Assembly (NCBI GenBank): GCA_030616165.1
Contig: JAUWXV010000089.1
Location: 1-13,289 of the forward strand
Origin: a bacterium
GTDB lineage: Bacteria > SM23-31 > JAUVVT01
Reading direction: 5' to 3'
Length of the DNA: 13,289 bases
This document shows positions 7,220-13,289 of this stretch, piece after piece. A model generated the notes under the pieces. The model worked only from the letters and a program-made list of their open reading frames with translations, had not been told where the DNA came from and ran no database searches. The position numbers were made by a program, and so were the translations under genes. Numbering within the stretch: the first letter of the stretch is position 1; each line of letters starts with the position of its first letter.

Positions 7220-7912
7220 TTAAACTTCTCTATTACCAAAGATAGCAGTTCCAATTCTTACAATATTTGCACCTTCCTCAACTGCAACTTCAAAATCGTT
7301 TGACATTCCCATTGAAAGATATTTCATTTTCCCGTTCCCGAGGTCATAATCTTCCAATCGCTCTTTTAGTTCCCTCAACATAACATAGTATTTTCTTGAA
7401 TCTTCAGGGTTCTCTGAAAAAACCCCGATTGTCATCAATCCCATCACGGCAATGTTTGACAATTGCGAAATTTCCTTTACAAACTCAACAGTCTTCTTCG
7501 GAGTTATACCAAACTTTGAATCTTCAGATGTCGTATTAACTTCAACCAAAACCTCCGCCACTTTATTTAAACTGTTTGCCCTCCTATTTATCTCTTCTGC
7601 AAGTCGAATACTATCAACAGAATGGATAAGGTCAAAAATCTCAAGTGCCTTCTTTACCTTATTTGTTTGAAGATGACCAACAAGATGCCAAATAACACTT
7701 TTACTTATCACAGAATATTTACTAAATGCCTCCTGAACCCTGTTTTCTCCAATATCTTTTATCCCATATTTGTAAGCCTCCATTATATATTCTGCTGGAA
7801 ATGTTTTTGTAACCGCAACTATCTTTATTTCACGCCAATCCCGACCAGACCTTTCAGCAGCATATTTTATCCTCTTCTTAACAGAAACTATGTTTTCCGA
7901 TATCGAAGACAT
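7220..7912 (-). CDS. yggS: YggS/PROSC-family PLP homeostasis protein
   Basis: This 230-residue single-domain fold-type III PLP-binding protein is a member of the YggS/YBL036C/PLPBP family. The family buffers pyridoxal phosphate and has no known enzymatic activity. The PLP-binding lysine is Lys36 in VAVTKTFP, the same number I recall for E. coli YggS. Other family marks are GENRVQEA (55-62), WHLVGHLQTNK (75-85), EVNTTSEDSKFGI, LMTIG, LSMGMSNDFEVAVEEG and VRIGTAIFG at the C-terminus. Length is normal. The ATG has no SD; a possible promoter sits so close that the transcript may be nearly leaderless. It is the first gene of the minus-strand cluster, the usual place for yggS ahead of division genes, and faces the divergent panC. 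Confidence 0.93.
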   Translation of the reverse strand: MSSISENIVSVKKRIKYAAERSGRDWREIKIVAVTKTFPAEYIMEAYKYGIKDIGENRVQEAFSKYSVISKSVIWHLVGHLQTNKVKKALEIFDLIHSVDSIRLAEEINRRANSLNKVAEVLVEVNTTSEDSKFGITPKKTVEFVKEISQLSNIAVMGLMTIGVFSENPEDSRKYYVMLRELKERLEDYDLGNGKMKYLSMGMSNDFEVAVEEGANIVRIGTAIFGNREV

Positions 7913-7925
7913 TTAAAAGTCTAAA

Positions 7926-7952
7926 TTTATAATTATTAAACAAAAAAAGCAA
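7926..7952 (-). promoter_or_regulatory. Possible sigma-70-like promoter of the yggS cluster
   Basis: On the minus strand TTGCTT (7947-7952) and TATAAA (7926-7931) are separated by 15 bp, shorter than the ideal 17. Transcription would begin only a few nt before the yggS ATG at 7912, consistent with the absence of an SD. The AT-rich background makes chance matches common. Confidence 0.25.
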
Positions 7953-8137
7953 TAAAATAATAATTTTTAACTTAAAAGGATATAATTTAATTATTATTAC
8001 GCCTCTAATCAAGTAAAATAATTTTATCTTTTTCTACCTTGTAATATCAATTATTGTTTCCTTTGTCTTAAGTTATAGGATTTAATGAAAATACTTTTTT
8101 AGAAATAATCAAAAACATCATCAACATAAGAAGTCAT

Positions 8138-8153
8138 CCCCCCGAGTATTCGG
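8138..8153. repeat. Copy of cccccgagta(t/c)tcgg palindromic repeat
   Basis: Positions 8139-8153 (cccccgagtattcgg) match 13274-13288 (cccccgagtactcgg) at 14 of 15 bases. The latter is part of a perfect palindrome (cccgagtactcggg). Two copies within 13 kb suggest a dispersed repeat in this genome. Confidence 0.55.
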
Positions 8154-8196
8154 CGGAATCCATAAGTTGTTCAGCCCCTTAATATTACTGGATTCC

Positions 8197-8361
8197 CACT
8201 TTCGTGAGTGTTGCACAACACCTCTGTGCCATTTTCCGCCAGATGTTTATCCGCCTTTGGAGGAGAGAAATCTCAAATTAACCGGATATTCCTTGACTTC
8301 GCACTTCAGGCTTTGCCCGGAATGACAAAAAAGATAATTCTGCAACATACACTTTCGTGAG
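8197..8361. mobile_element. Possible MITE-like insertion with flanking 12-bp direct repeat
   Basis: The 12-mer cactttcgtgag occurs at 8197-8208 and again at 8350-8361. Between them a 139-bp segment begins with tgttgca (8209-8215) and ends with tgcaaca (8341-8347), a 7-bp terminal inverted repeat; two bases (ta) separate its right end from the second direct repeat. The sequence left of the first 12-mer (ggattcc) and right of the second (aatgac) would join into one continuous REP-like hairpin if one 12-mer and the segment were removed. This fits insertion with target duplication into an older palindrome. It could also be two truncated repeat copies side by side. No coding capacity is seen. Confidence 0.35.
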
Positions 8362-8404
8362 AATGACAAACTGTGTTATTATTTTAAATTTTCCCCACAA
8401 TTTA

Positions 8405-8429
8405 TGTTCCCAAACAAAGTTTGGGAACA
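8405..8429. repeat. Perfect 11-bp inverted repeat (TGTTCCCAAAC/GTTTGGGAACA)
   Basis: Arms 8405-8415 and 8419-8429 flank a 3-nt AAA loop. The sequence is unlike its AT-rich surroundings and resembles dispersed palindromes rather than a terminator, since no T-run follows on either strand. Confidence 0.6.
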
Positions 8430-8560
8430 AGAATACATCCCCAACATATGATTAAACTATCTTTGAAATACAAAATATTTTAAAACACCAATTTATTTCA
8501 TTTGACTTTTAGAGATTTTTTAGATAAAATTTATATACAAAGGATTTTAATTTTTAAGTT

Positions 8561-8594
8561 TATAATGTTGTTTTTAGTGTAGAAAATATTTTCT
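8561..8594 (+). promoter_or_regulatory. Candidate panC -10 box and 14-bp palindrome
   Basis: TATAAT at 8561-8566 is a perfect -10 consensus on the plus strand, though no convincing -35 stands at the expected spacing. A perfect 14-bp palindrome (agaaaatattttct) lies at 8581-8594, around the transcript start it would predict and 11 nt before the panC ATG. A repressor bound there could block initiation. Both are seen directly; their roles are inferred. Confidence 0.35.
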
Positions 8595-8605
8595 GATAGA
8601 ATGTT

Positions 8606-9445
8606 ATGAAGATAATAAGAAAAATAAAAGAGATGCAGTCACATTCGGAACACCTCAGGTTAGAAGGCAAAAAGATAGGTTTTGTTCCAACTATGGGCTA
8701 TCTGCACCGGGGACACTTAAGTCTTGTAAATGCGGTAAGACCTTTATGTGATGTAGTTGTTATGAGTATTTTTGTTAATCCGATACAGTTTGCTCCTGAT
8801 GAAGACTTTAACAGCTACCCAAGAGATTTCAAAAGGGACAAAAAATTAGCGGAGCAATCAGGAGTGGATGTTATTTTCTATCCTTCTGATGATGAAATTT
8901 ATAAAGAGAATCATCTGACAACTGTAAAAGTCAAAAAAGTAACAGAAATTATGTGTGGCGAATCAAGACCAACTCACTTCGAAGGGGTTACAACCGTCGT
9001 TATAAAACTTCTTAATATAGTTAAACCGCATATAGCAGTCTTTGGGCAGAAAGATGCCCAACAGGCTGTCGTAATAAAAAAAATGATTGAGGATTTAAAC
9101 TTCGATATAAAGATAATCATCTCCCCATTAATAAGAGAAAAAGATGGCCTTGCTGTGAGTTCAAGAAATTCTTACCTTTCGTCTGATGAAAGAAAAGATG
9201 CAGTGGTCTTGTATAAGTCTTTAATGTTTGCAAAAAAAGAAATAAAAAATGGCGAAAAATCTGCCCGAATTATTGTAGATAAAATGAAAGGTTTGATCCT
9301 TAAGAAAAAGAGCGTAAAACTTGAATATATATACATAACTGACCCAAACACACTTGATAAAGTTGACCCAATTGATAGGAAGGTTTTAATTGCTATTGCC
9401 GCATATGTGGGAAAGACAAGACTGATTGATAATATTATTGTATAA
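8606..9445 (+). CDS. panC: Pantothenate synthetase (pantoate-beta-alanine ligase)
   Basis: This 279-residue cytosolic enzyme joins pantoate and beta-alanine with ATP to give pantothenate, the precursor of coenzyme A. Motifs in order: PTMGYLHRGH (28-37) with the HxGH-type nucleotide-binding histidines H34 and H37; FVNPIQF (56-62); GESRPTHFEGVTTVV (118-132); FGQKDAQQ (146-153); and VSSRNSYLS (184-192), the KMSKS-like loop. Length is typical. The ATG at 8606 fits the usual N-terminus but the SD is weak; another ATG 5 nt upstream is out of frame. No panB or panD is next to it, so it appears to be transcribed alone from the divergent intergenic region. Nothing suggests horizontal transfer. Confidence 0.95.
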   Translation: MKIIRKIKEMQSHSEHLRLEGKKIGFVPTMGYLHRGHLSLVNAVRPLCDVVVMSIFVNPIQFAPDEDFNSYPRDFKRDKKLAEQSGVDVIFYPSDDEIYKENHLTTVKVKKVTEIMCGESRPTHFEGVTTVVIKLLNIVKPHIAVFGQKDAQQAVVIKKMIEDLNFDIKIIISPLIREKDGLAVSSRNSYLSSDERKDAVVLYKSLMFAKKEIKNGEKSARIIVDKMKGLILKKKSVKLEYIYITDPNTLDKVDPIDRKVLIAIAAYVGKTRLIDNIIV

Positions 9446-9722
9446 TTCGAATTCAAATCTCAATTTTTTATTGCATATAAAAATAAATTATATTATATTA
9501 AGACAAGCATCTCTAATTTCATCCAGAAACATCATTTCCAAATCTAATCAATGAAAAAATATAGGTTATGGAATTATTCTAACTATTAAAGGAAACATCG
9601 GTTTTTATAGATTTAATATGTTAACTGAACTTTGGAATATTCTTATTTTTCAACAAAAATTCTATTTTCTTTTGAAAACCCACTTTCTTTGAAAAACTAA
9701 GAGGTAAAAAATTAAAATTTAG

Positions 9723-9748
9723 CAAGGACAACCCTCGGGTCGTCTTTG
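9723..9748 (+). terminator. Hairpin with CTCG loop, terminator-like or repeat palindrome
   Basis: Arms 9723-9733 (caaggacaacc) and 9738-9748 (ggtcgtctttg) pair over 11 positions with one A-C mismatch and one G-U pair around a CTCG tetraloop. The sequence ttta and a later T-run (9756-9760) follow on the plus strand. It lies about 280 bp beyond panC, far for a dedicated terminator, and in a repeat-like island, so it may be a REP-type element that can also stop transcription. Confidence 0.35.
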
Positions 9749-9842
9749 TTTAGACTTTTTGACTTATCATCCTGAAAAGAAATTGGGTTCCGCCCAGGGC
9801 AGGAAAAAAAATCTAAATTATCCCGGGAATTTCAAAAAACTA

Positions 9843-9873
9843 TTTACACTCGGATTATTCATATTTTTATATT
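9843..9873 (+). promoter_or_regulatory. Possible folC promoter
   Basis: TTTACA at 9843-9848 resembles a -35 box. TATATT at 9868-9873 or TTTATA at 9866-9871 could be the -10 box, with a spacer of 19 or 17 bp. This is a weak match in AT-rich sequence, about 80 bp before the folC start. Confidence 0.25.
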
Positions 9874-9953
9874 AAATAGAATATATTATCACAACAATAA
9901 ATAAGAACATTCTCGTATTTAGGTTATTAACTCAATTTTATGAACCAATCAAG

Positions 9954-11252
9954 TTGCACGAATTTAAATTGGACTATAGCGAAACAGTAAAATATTTAGA
10001 AAATCTCCAGAAAGGCAAGATAAGAACGGAGATTGATAATATAAAAAAGCTCTTCAAAGAATTAGGCAATCCACAAAAAAGGTTTGCATCGATCCACATA
10101 GCAGGAACAAACGGCAAAGGTTCAATTGGTGCAATGATAGATTCTATATTGAGGGAAGCTGGATATTTAACAGGACTTTATACATCCCCACATATATCAG
10201 AATTTACAGAAAGGCTCAAGGTATCTAACAATCCGATTCCCGAAAGTGAACTATCAAATTATGTAAAAAGGCTTAAAACATACTTCGAAAAATATAAATG
10301 CACTTATTTTGAAGCAGCCACAATTATTTGTTTTCTCTATTTCTACGAAAGAAAAATTGATATAGCAGTTGTCGAAACTGGAATGGGGGGGAGGTGGGAC
10401 GCAACTAATGCGCTTAATCCAATCATAACTGTTATAACCGATTTGGGTCTGGAACATCAAAAATATCTCGGCAATACTATCGAAAAGATAGCAGCCGAAA
10501 AAGGGGGAATTATAAAAACCGGAGCAGACTGTATAGTTTCAGCAACCCAAAAAGATGCGGTCAAGACTCTGAAAAATACCGCAAAAAATCAAAATGCAGC
10601 ATACTACCAGGTGTACCTATATTCAAAAGTCAAAGTGAAAAATATGAATATAAATGGAACAACTTTTGACTACTCTCAGCGTGGCCTTAATTTAAAAGAT
10701 TTATTTATTCCACTGAATGGATTACATCAGGTCAGAAACGCAAGAACTGCTATCTTTACCATAAATAGATTAAAAAATCTCGGTTTCTTCATAAAAAACA
10801 ATGATATTATCAATGGGCTTAAAAATGTAAAACTTAATGGTAGATTTGAAACAATTAATAAAAAACCTCATATAATACTCGATGTGGGACATAATCCGGA
10901 TGCATTTAAAGTGATAAAACAAACTGTTAAAGCACTTTTCCCATCAAAAAAGATATTCCTTTTATTTGGAACAAAATTAGATAAAGATTATCAATCTATG
11001 ATTAGAATCATAAAACCAATATGCCGGGAAATAATAGGAATAAAGTTAAATAATCAAAATTCTCTTGAACCTAAAAAACTGACTGGTATTACGAAAAAAT
11101 TAAAAATAAAATACACCTGTTTTAATTCAAGTGAGAAAGGATTGAAATTTCTACTTAAAAGAGGACGTAAAAAAGACATTATCTTGGCAGCCGGTTCGCA
11201 TATCACCGTCAGCGAAATTAAGGACAGGTATTTTTATTTAAAAAATAGGTAA
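9954..11252 (+). CDS. folC: Folylpolyglutamate synthase / dihydrofolate synthase
   Basis: This 432-residue Mur-ligase-family enzyme adds glutamate to folates and, in many bacteria, also to dihydropteroate. Motifs in order: P-loop GTNGKGS (51-57), the TSPH stretch (77-80) with SEFTER, ETGMGGRWDATN (141-152), ITDLGLEHQKYLG (161-173) and EKGGIIK (182-188) with the lysine usually carbamylated (K183). Then come GLHQVRNA (256-263), NGRFE (295-299) and ILDVGHNPDA (308-317). Small departures are LEH in place of the common xDH and DVGHN in place of DGAHN. The start is TTG 9954, or possibly TTG 9969, which would begin MDYSETVKYLENL and fit the family slightly better. Neither has an SD, and the ATG at 9940 is out of frame. 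It stands alone between panC and rho. Whether it is mono- or bifunctional cannot be told. Confidence 0.92.
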   Translation: MHEFKLDYSETVKYLENLQKGKIRTEIDNIKKLFKELGNPQKRFASIHIAGTNGKGSIGAMIDSILREAGYLTGLYTSPHISEFTERLKVSNNPIPESELSNYVKRLKTYFEKYKCTYFEAATIICFLYFYERKIDIAVVETGMGGRWDATNALNPIITVITDLGLEHQKYLGNTIEKIAAEKGGIIKTGADCIVSATQKDAVKTLKNTAKNQNAAYYQVYLYSKVKVKNMNINGTTFDYSQRGLNLKDLFIPLNGLHQVRNARTAIFTINRLKNLGFFIKNNDIINGLKNVKLNGRFETINKKPHIILDVGHNPDAFKVIKQTVKALFPSKKIFLLFGTKLDKDYQSMIRIIKPICREIIGIKLNNQNSLEPKKLTGITKKLKIKYTCFNSSEKGLKFLLKRGRKKDIILAAGSHITVSEIKDRYFYLKNR

Positions 11253-11510
11253 TCATCCTTTTTAGTTTTAAAAATAATAATTTTCTATTATAACGAAAAA
11301 TTTAAAAAAATTAAGGAACTTTATTAAAAATAAATGGTAAAAATATATGATTAAAATAGTTAATATAATAATCTTCTTCAGAAGTTAGGTGGTAGTTTTT
11401 TCTTGATTATATATATTCCTCAAATAAAATCAATTAGATACTTCACCAACTCTCCTAATTGATTATTCCAAAATAATGTACTTTAAATTATAAAAAAATG
11501 AGGAGATTTT
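11253..11510 (+). other. 258-bp folC-rho intergenic region, possible rho leader
   Basis: The region is AT-rich with no gene. TATAAT occurs at 11364-11369 without a clear -35 box. If it is used, the rho mRNA would have a leader of roughly 135 nt containing the inverted repeat at 11428-11464. Long leaders with autogenous Rho-dependent attenuation are known for rho in E. coli; here this is only an inference from spacing. Confidence 0.3.
11428..11464 (+). repeat. 10-bp inverted repeat in the putative rho leader
   Basis: Arms 11428-11437 (aatcaattag) and 11455-11464 (ctaattgatt) pair perfectly around a 17-nt C-rich loop containing cttcaccaactc. The stem is weak, being AT-rich. The unpaired pyrimidine-rich loop is the kind of sequence Rho prefers, so an autoregulatory role is conceivable. 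Confidence 0.35.
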
Positions 11511-12761
11511 ATGGAGATTTCTGAATTAAAAACAAAGAATATCTCGGAATTGCTGCAAATGGCAAAAGGATTCAAGGTAACGGGCATAAGTGGGCTAAAA
11601 AAACAGGAATTAATATTTAAAATACTGGAGGCTCAGACCCAGAAAGATGGACTTATATTTTCCGAAGGGGTTCTCGAGATTCTTCCAGATGGATATGGAT
11701 TTTTAAGGTCTCCTGACTACAATTATCTTCCTGGTCCCGATGACATATACATTTCCCCATCACAGATAAAGAGATTCGGTCTGAAAACCGGGGACATGGT
11801 CTCAGGACAGATAAGACCTCCGAAGGACAACGAAAGATTTTTTGCCCTGCTTCGGGTTGAAGCAGTTAATTATGAAAATCCTGAAGATGTGAAAGACAAA
11901 ATAATGTTTGATAATCTTACTCCACTTTATCCAACGGAGAAATTTCGCCTCGAGAACGAACAAAATGACCCATCAACAAGAATTATGGACTTGCTCACTC
12001 CACTCGGAAAAGGGCAAAGAGGCTTAATCGTTGCACAGCCCAAGACCGGCAAAACAATACTTATTCAAAAAATTGCCAACAGTATACTTAAAAATCATCC
12101 TGATATATATATGATTGTTCTTCTTATTGATGAAAGACCGGAGGAGGTAACTGATATGGAGCGCTCTGTTAAAACAGAAGTGATAAGTTCAACTTTTGAT
12201 GAACCTGCCGAAAGGCACGTCCAGGTAGCTAAAATGGCACATGAAAAGGCAAAAAGAATGGTGGAATTCGGAAAAGATGTAGTTATTCTTCTTGATAGTA
12301 TCACAAGACTGGCACGCGCTCATAATGCGGTTGTACCCCATAGTGGAAAGATATTATCCGGAGGAGTTGATTCAAATGCACTGCATAAACCAAAAAGATT
12401 CTTCGGCGCTGCAAGAAATATTGAAGGAGGTGGAAGCCTTACCATTATTGCAACTGCTCTGATTGATACCGGGTCGAGAATGGACGAAGTTATATTTGAA
12501 GAATTTAAAGGTACTGGGAATATGGAATTGGTACTTGATAGAAGATTATCAGACAGAAGAATTTTCCCTTCTATGGATATAAACCGTTCTGGTACAAGAA
12601 AAGAAGAATTACTTTTAGATGAAAGAGAACTTTCAAGAGTTTGGATATTAAGAAAACTTCTAAGTGAAATGAATGTTATTGAAGCAATGGAATTCCTCTT
12701 AGACAAAATAAAATCAACAAAATCAAATAAAGATTTTCTCGACCTTATGAGTGAAATATAA
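11511..12761 (+). CDS. rho: Transcription termination factor Rho
   Basis: This 416-residue hexameric RNA-dependent ATPase terminates transcription. The N-terminal helix bundle (about 1-45) is short, without the large insertions of some phyla. The cold-shock-like primary RNA-binding domain follows: [15 protein letters not shown], then [24 protein letters not shown] (about 52-95). The ATPase core has Walker A AQPKTGKT (175-182), where E. coli has [22 protein letters not shown] with the bicyclomycin-contact Asp-Glu-Arg; Walker [15 protein letters not shown]; and the Q and R loops in [30 protein letters not shown]. The C-terminus has [33 protein letters not shown]. The ATG follows a good SD (AGGAG, 11501-11505, 5-nt spacing). 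It precedes rpmE, a common rho-rpmE pairing. Bicyclomycin sensitivity is plausible since the listed contacts are kept. Confidence 0.97.
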   Translation: MEISELKTKNISELLQMAKGFKVTGISGLKKQELIFKILEAQTQKDGLIFSEGVLEILPDGYGFLRSPDYNYLPGPDDIYISPSQIKRFGLKTGDMVSGQIRPPKDNERFFALLRVEAVNYENPEDVKDKIMFDNLTPLYPTEKFRLENEQNDPSTRIMDLLTPLGKGQRGLIVAQPKTGKTILIQKIANSILKNHPDIYMIVLLIDERPEEVTDMERSVKTEVISSTFDEPAERHVQVAKMAHEKAKRMVEFGKDVVILLDSITRLARAHNAVVPHSGKILSGGVDSNALHKPKRFFGAARNIEGGGSLTIIATALIDTGSRMDEVIFEEFKGTGNMELVLDRRLSDRRIFPSMDINRSGTRKEELLLDERELSRVWILRKLLSEMNVIEAMEFLLDKIKSTKSNKDFLDLMSEI

Positions 12762-12804
12762 AAAGAATAATTATTTGCTTTTGTAATTATAAATAGATAT
12801 ATTT

Positions 12805-12866
12805 AAAGGACGTATTTATTCCACTCTTATCGTGGGATTATTTAATGGAATGAACACGTCCTTTTT
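12805..12866 (+). ncRNA. Nested hairpin between rho and rpmE (terminator or L31 leader)
   Basis: An outer 9-bp stem (aaaggacgt 12805-12813, acgtccttt 12856-12864) closes a 42-nt interior and ends in a run of five T. Inside, attccac (12818-12824) can pair with gtgggat (12832-12838, one G-U), or attcca (12818-12823) can pair with tggaat (12846-12851). These two inner forms exclude each other. It may be the rho terminator, or a regulatory leader for L31 with alternative folds if transcription reads through. I do not recognise a known Rfam L31 leader in it. Confidence 0.4.
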
Positions 12867-12871
12867 AATTG

Positions 12872-12877
12872 TATAAT
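12872..12877 (+). promoter_or_regulatory. Possible rpmE -10 box
   Basis: TATAAT at 12872-12877 is a perfect -10 match just after the hairpin, and would start transcription about 24 nt before the TTG start. No good -35 box is visible because the expected place lies in the hairpin. It may allow rpmE to be transcribed separately from rho. Confidence 0.35.
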
Positions 12878-12894
12878 ATATTATTAAAAAAGTT

Positions 12895-12900
12895 AGGAGG
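12895..12900 (+). promoter_or_regulatory. Ribosome binding site deciding rpmE start
   Basis: AGGAGG, a perfect Shine-Dalgarno sequence, lies 7 nt before TTG 12908 and inside the longer open frame from ATG 12869. It favours the TTG start. Confidence 0.85.
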
Positions 12901-12907
12901 CTGTAAA

Positions 12908-13153
12908 TTGAAAAAAGAGATTCATCCGAACTATAGAATAGCCACTGTAACCTGTTCCTGTGGAAATACATTTCAGACCAAGACAACAGTGGGTGACTTG
13001 AAAGTAGAAATATGTTCAAAGTGTCATCCTTTCTTTACCGGAACTCAAAAACTGATTGATTCTGCAGGCAGAGTTGAAAAATACTACCGCAGGTATGGGA
13101 AGAGTGAGAACAAAAACGAGAATGAAAATCAAGAAAAAGAAATAAAAAAATAA
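12908..13153 (+). CDS. rpmE: Ribosomal protein bL31, zinc-binding type
   Basis: This 81-residue large-subunit protein bL31 bridges the ribosomal subunits at the central protuberance. It begins [10 protein letters not shown], the standard L31 N-terminus. It has the four zinc cysteines of the C+ form (C16, C18, C36, C39) in TCSCGNTF and [11 protein letters not shown], then [11 protein letters not shown]. The last 15 or so residues are a charged Glu/Asn/Lys tail, common and variable in this family. An ATG at 12869 would add 13 residues ([13 protein letters not shown]) that do not fit the family and run through the SD, so I reject it. It follows rho by 146 bp, with a hairpin and possible promoter between. 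The C+ form suggests it serves when zinc is sufficient. Confidence 0.95.
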   Translation: MKKEIHPNYRIATVTCSCGNTFQTKTTVGDLKVEICSKCHPFFTGTQKLIDSAGRVEKYYRRYGKSENKNENENQEKEIKK

Positions 13154-13258
13154 TATTAAATTATTCAATTATAACTTATTATCTGAAAATTGCGATAAAA
13201 TAATATAATAATAATTTCAAAAAACCCGGATGTTTTACTAAAATTTAAAAAATAAAAT

Positions 13259-13289
13259 GTCATTGCGAGGAGTCCCCCGAGTACTCGGG
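13259..13289. repeat. Start of a palindromic dispersed repeat, cut by the window edge
   Basis: The last bases read gtcattgcgagg, then agtcccccgagtactcggg. The final 14 (13276-13289) are a perfect palindrome. Beginnings of the form gtcattgcgagg are common in REP-like elements of environmental bacteria (recalled, not searched). The palindromic core recurs at 8139-8153. The unit probably continues beyond the window. Confidence 0.5.

Larger units (their letters stand above)
7913..8605. other. 693-bp divergent intergenic region rich in REP-like palindromes
   Basis: There is no credible gene on either strand. About 8130-8435 is distinctly richer in GC than its AT-rich flanks. It holds a patchwork of short palindrome-related sequences: cccccgagta-type (8138-8153), ggattcccactttcgtgag (8190-8208), ccggatattcc to cccggaatgac (8282-8325), ctttcgtgagaatgac (8352-8367) and a hairpin (8405-8429). 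The ends ggattcc and ggaatgac resemble dispersed REP-like repeats I recall from many environmental bacterial genomes. The two ends of the region hold the promoters for the divergent genes yggS and panC. Confidence 0.6.
9446..9953. other. 508-bp intergenic region between panC and folC
   Basis: I see no gene here. Positions 9446-9720 are AT-rich without recognisable structure. At 9721-9830 there is a GC-richer island with a strong hairpin (9723-9748), tggg/ccca and gccc/gggc palindromes around 9784-9800, and tcccggga at 9821-9828. These look like repeat remnants. Positions 9840-9953 are AT-rich again and probably hold the folC promoter. Confidence 0.5.

Noticed and set aside
7913-8605. tRNA or small gene in the long divergent gap
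   Set aside because: No cloverleaf with T-loop and acceptor pairing and no codon-like frame with an SD was found; palindromic repeats explain the structure better.
9172-9456. Minus-strand open frame opposite the panC end
   Set aside because: It is opposite conserved panC and resembles no known protein.
9940-9953. ATG at 9940 as the folC start
   Set aside because: It is out of frame with the FolC reading frame; TTG 9954 or 9969 is needed.
12320-12706. Minus-strand open frame of 128 codons within rho
   Set aside because: Its composition is a serine-rich mirror of the conserved Rho core, and it has no SD or recognisable motif.
12869-12907. Longer rpmE beginning at ATG 12869
   Set aside because: The added 13 residues do not fit L31, and the frame runs through a perfect AGGAGG that serves TTG 12908.

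Overview
The window is a low-GC bacterial chromosome segment holding eleven housekeeping genes and three repeat-bearing intergenic stretches. I see no tRNA, rRNA, CRISPR array, transposase or prophage gene. The organism is probably an uncultivated diderm-like lineage near the FCB group or WOR-3-type candidate phyla. This guess rests on the DksA/TraR type (its HMADQGTDSMERE block), the unusual IleRS type, the long LspA loop and the REP-like intergenic palindromes. It is recalled similarity, not a search result, and confidence is low.

Layout. Positions 1-183 are an AT-rich non-coding stretch with helically spaced TGATAA/TTATCA boxes inside an inverted repeat. From 7912 down to 184 runs a minus-strand cluster: yggS (PLP homeostasis), divIVA (polar/division scaffold), a trimeric-type purine nucleoside phosphorylase, ileS, a DksA/TraR zinc-finger protein, lspA (signal peptidase II) and rluD (23S rRNA pseudouridine synthase). 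It is a version of the widespread yggS-divIVA-ileS-lspA-rluD division/translation cluster, without yggT or sepF and with pnp and dksA/traR added. Two junctions overlap (divIVA/pnp by 20 bp, dksA/lspA by 8 bp), which suggests translational coupling.

Positions 7913-8605 form a divergent intergenic region rich in REP-like palindromes. It includes a possible 139-bp MITE-like insertion with short terminal inverted repeats and a 12-bp flanking direct repeat. On the plus strand follow panC (pantothenate synthesis), a 508-bp gap with a strong hairpin, folC (folate polyglutamylation), a 258-bp leader region, rho (transcription termination) and rpmE (zinc-type ribosomal protein L31). A nested hairpin lies between rho and rpmE. 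The window ends inside another copy of a palindromic repeat also seen near 8140.

Two start sites matter. divIVA most likely starts at a TTG at 7071 and rpmE at a TTG at 12908, each behind a good Shine-Dalgarno sequence; longer open frames exist for both. The most notable protein features are an IleRS whose HIGH motif reads GVHH and whose KMSKS motif reads PMHKS, and a PNP with Asp where the human enzyme has Asn243. I found no clear new multi-gene system. The novelty here is in these protein variants and in the non-coding elements.
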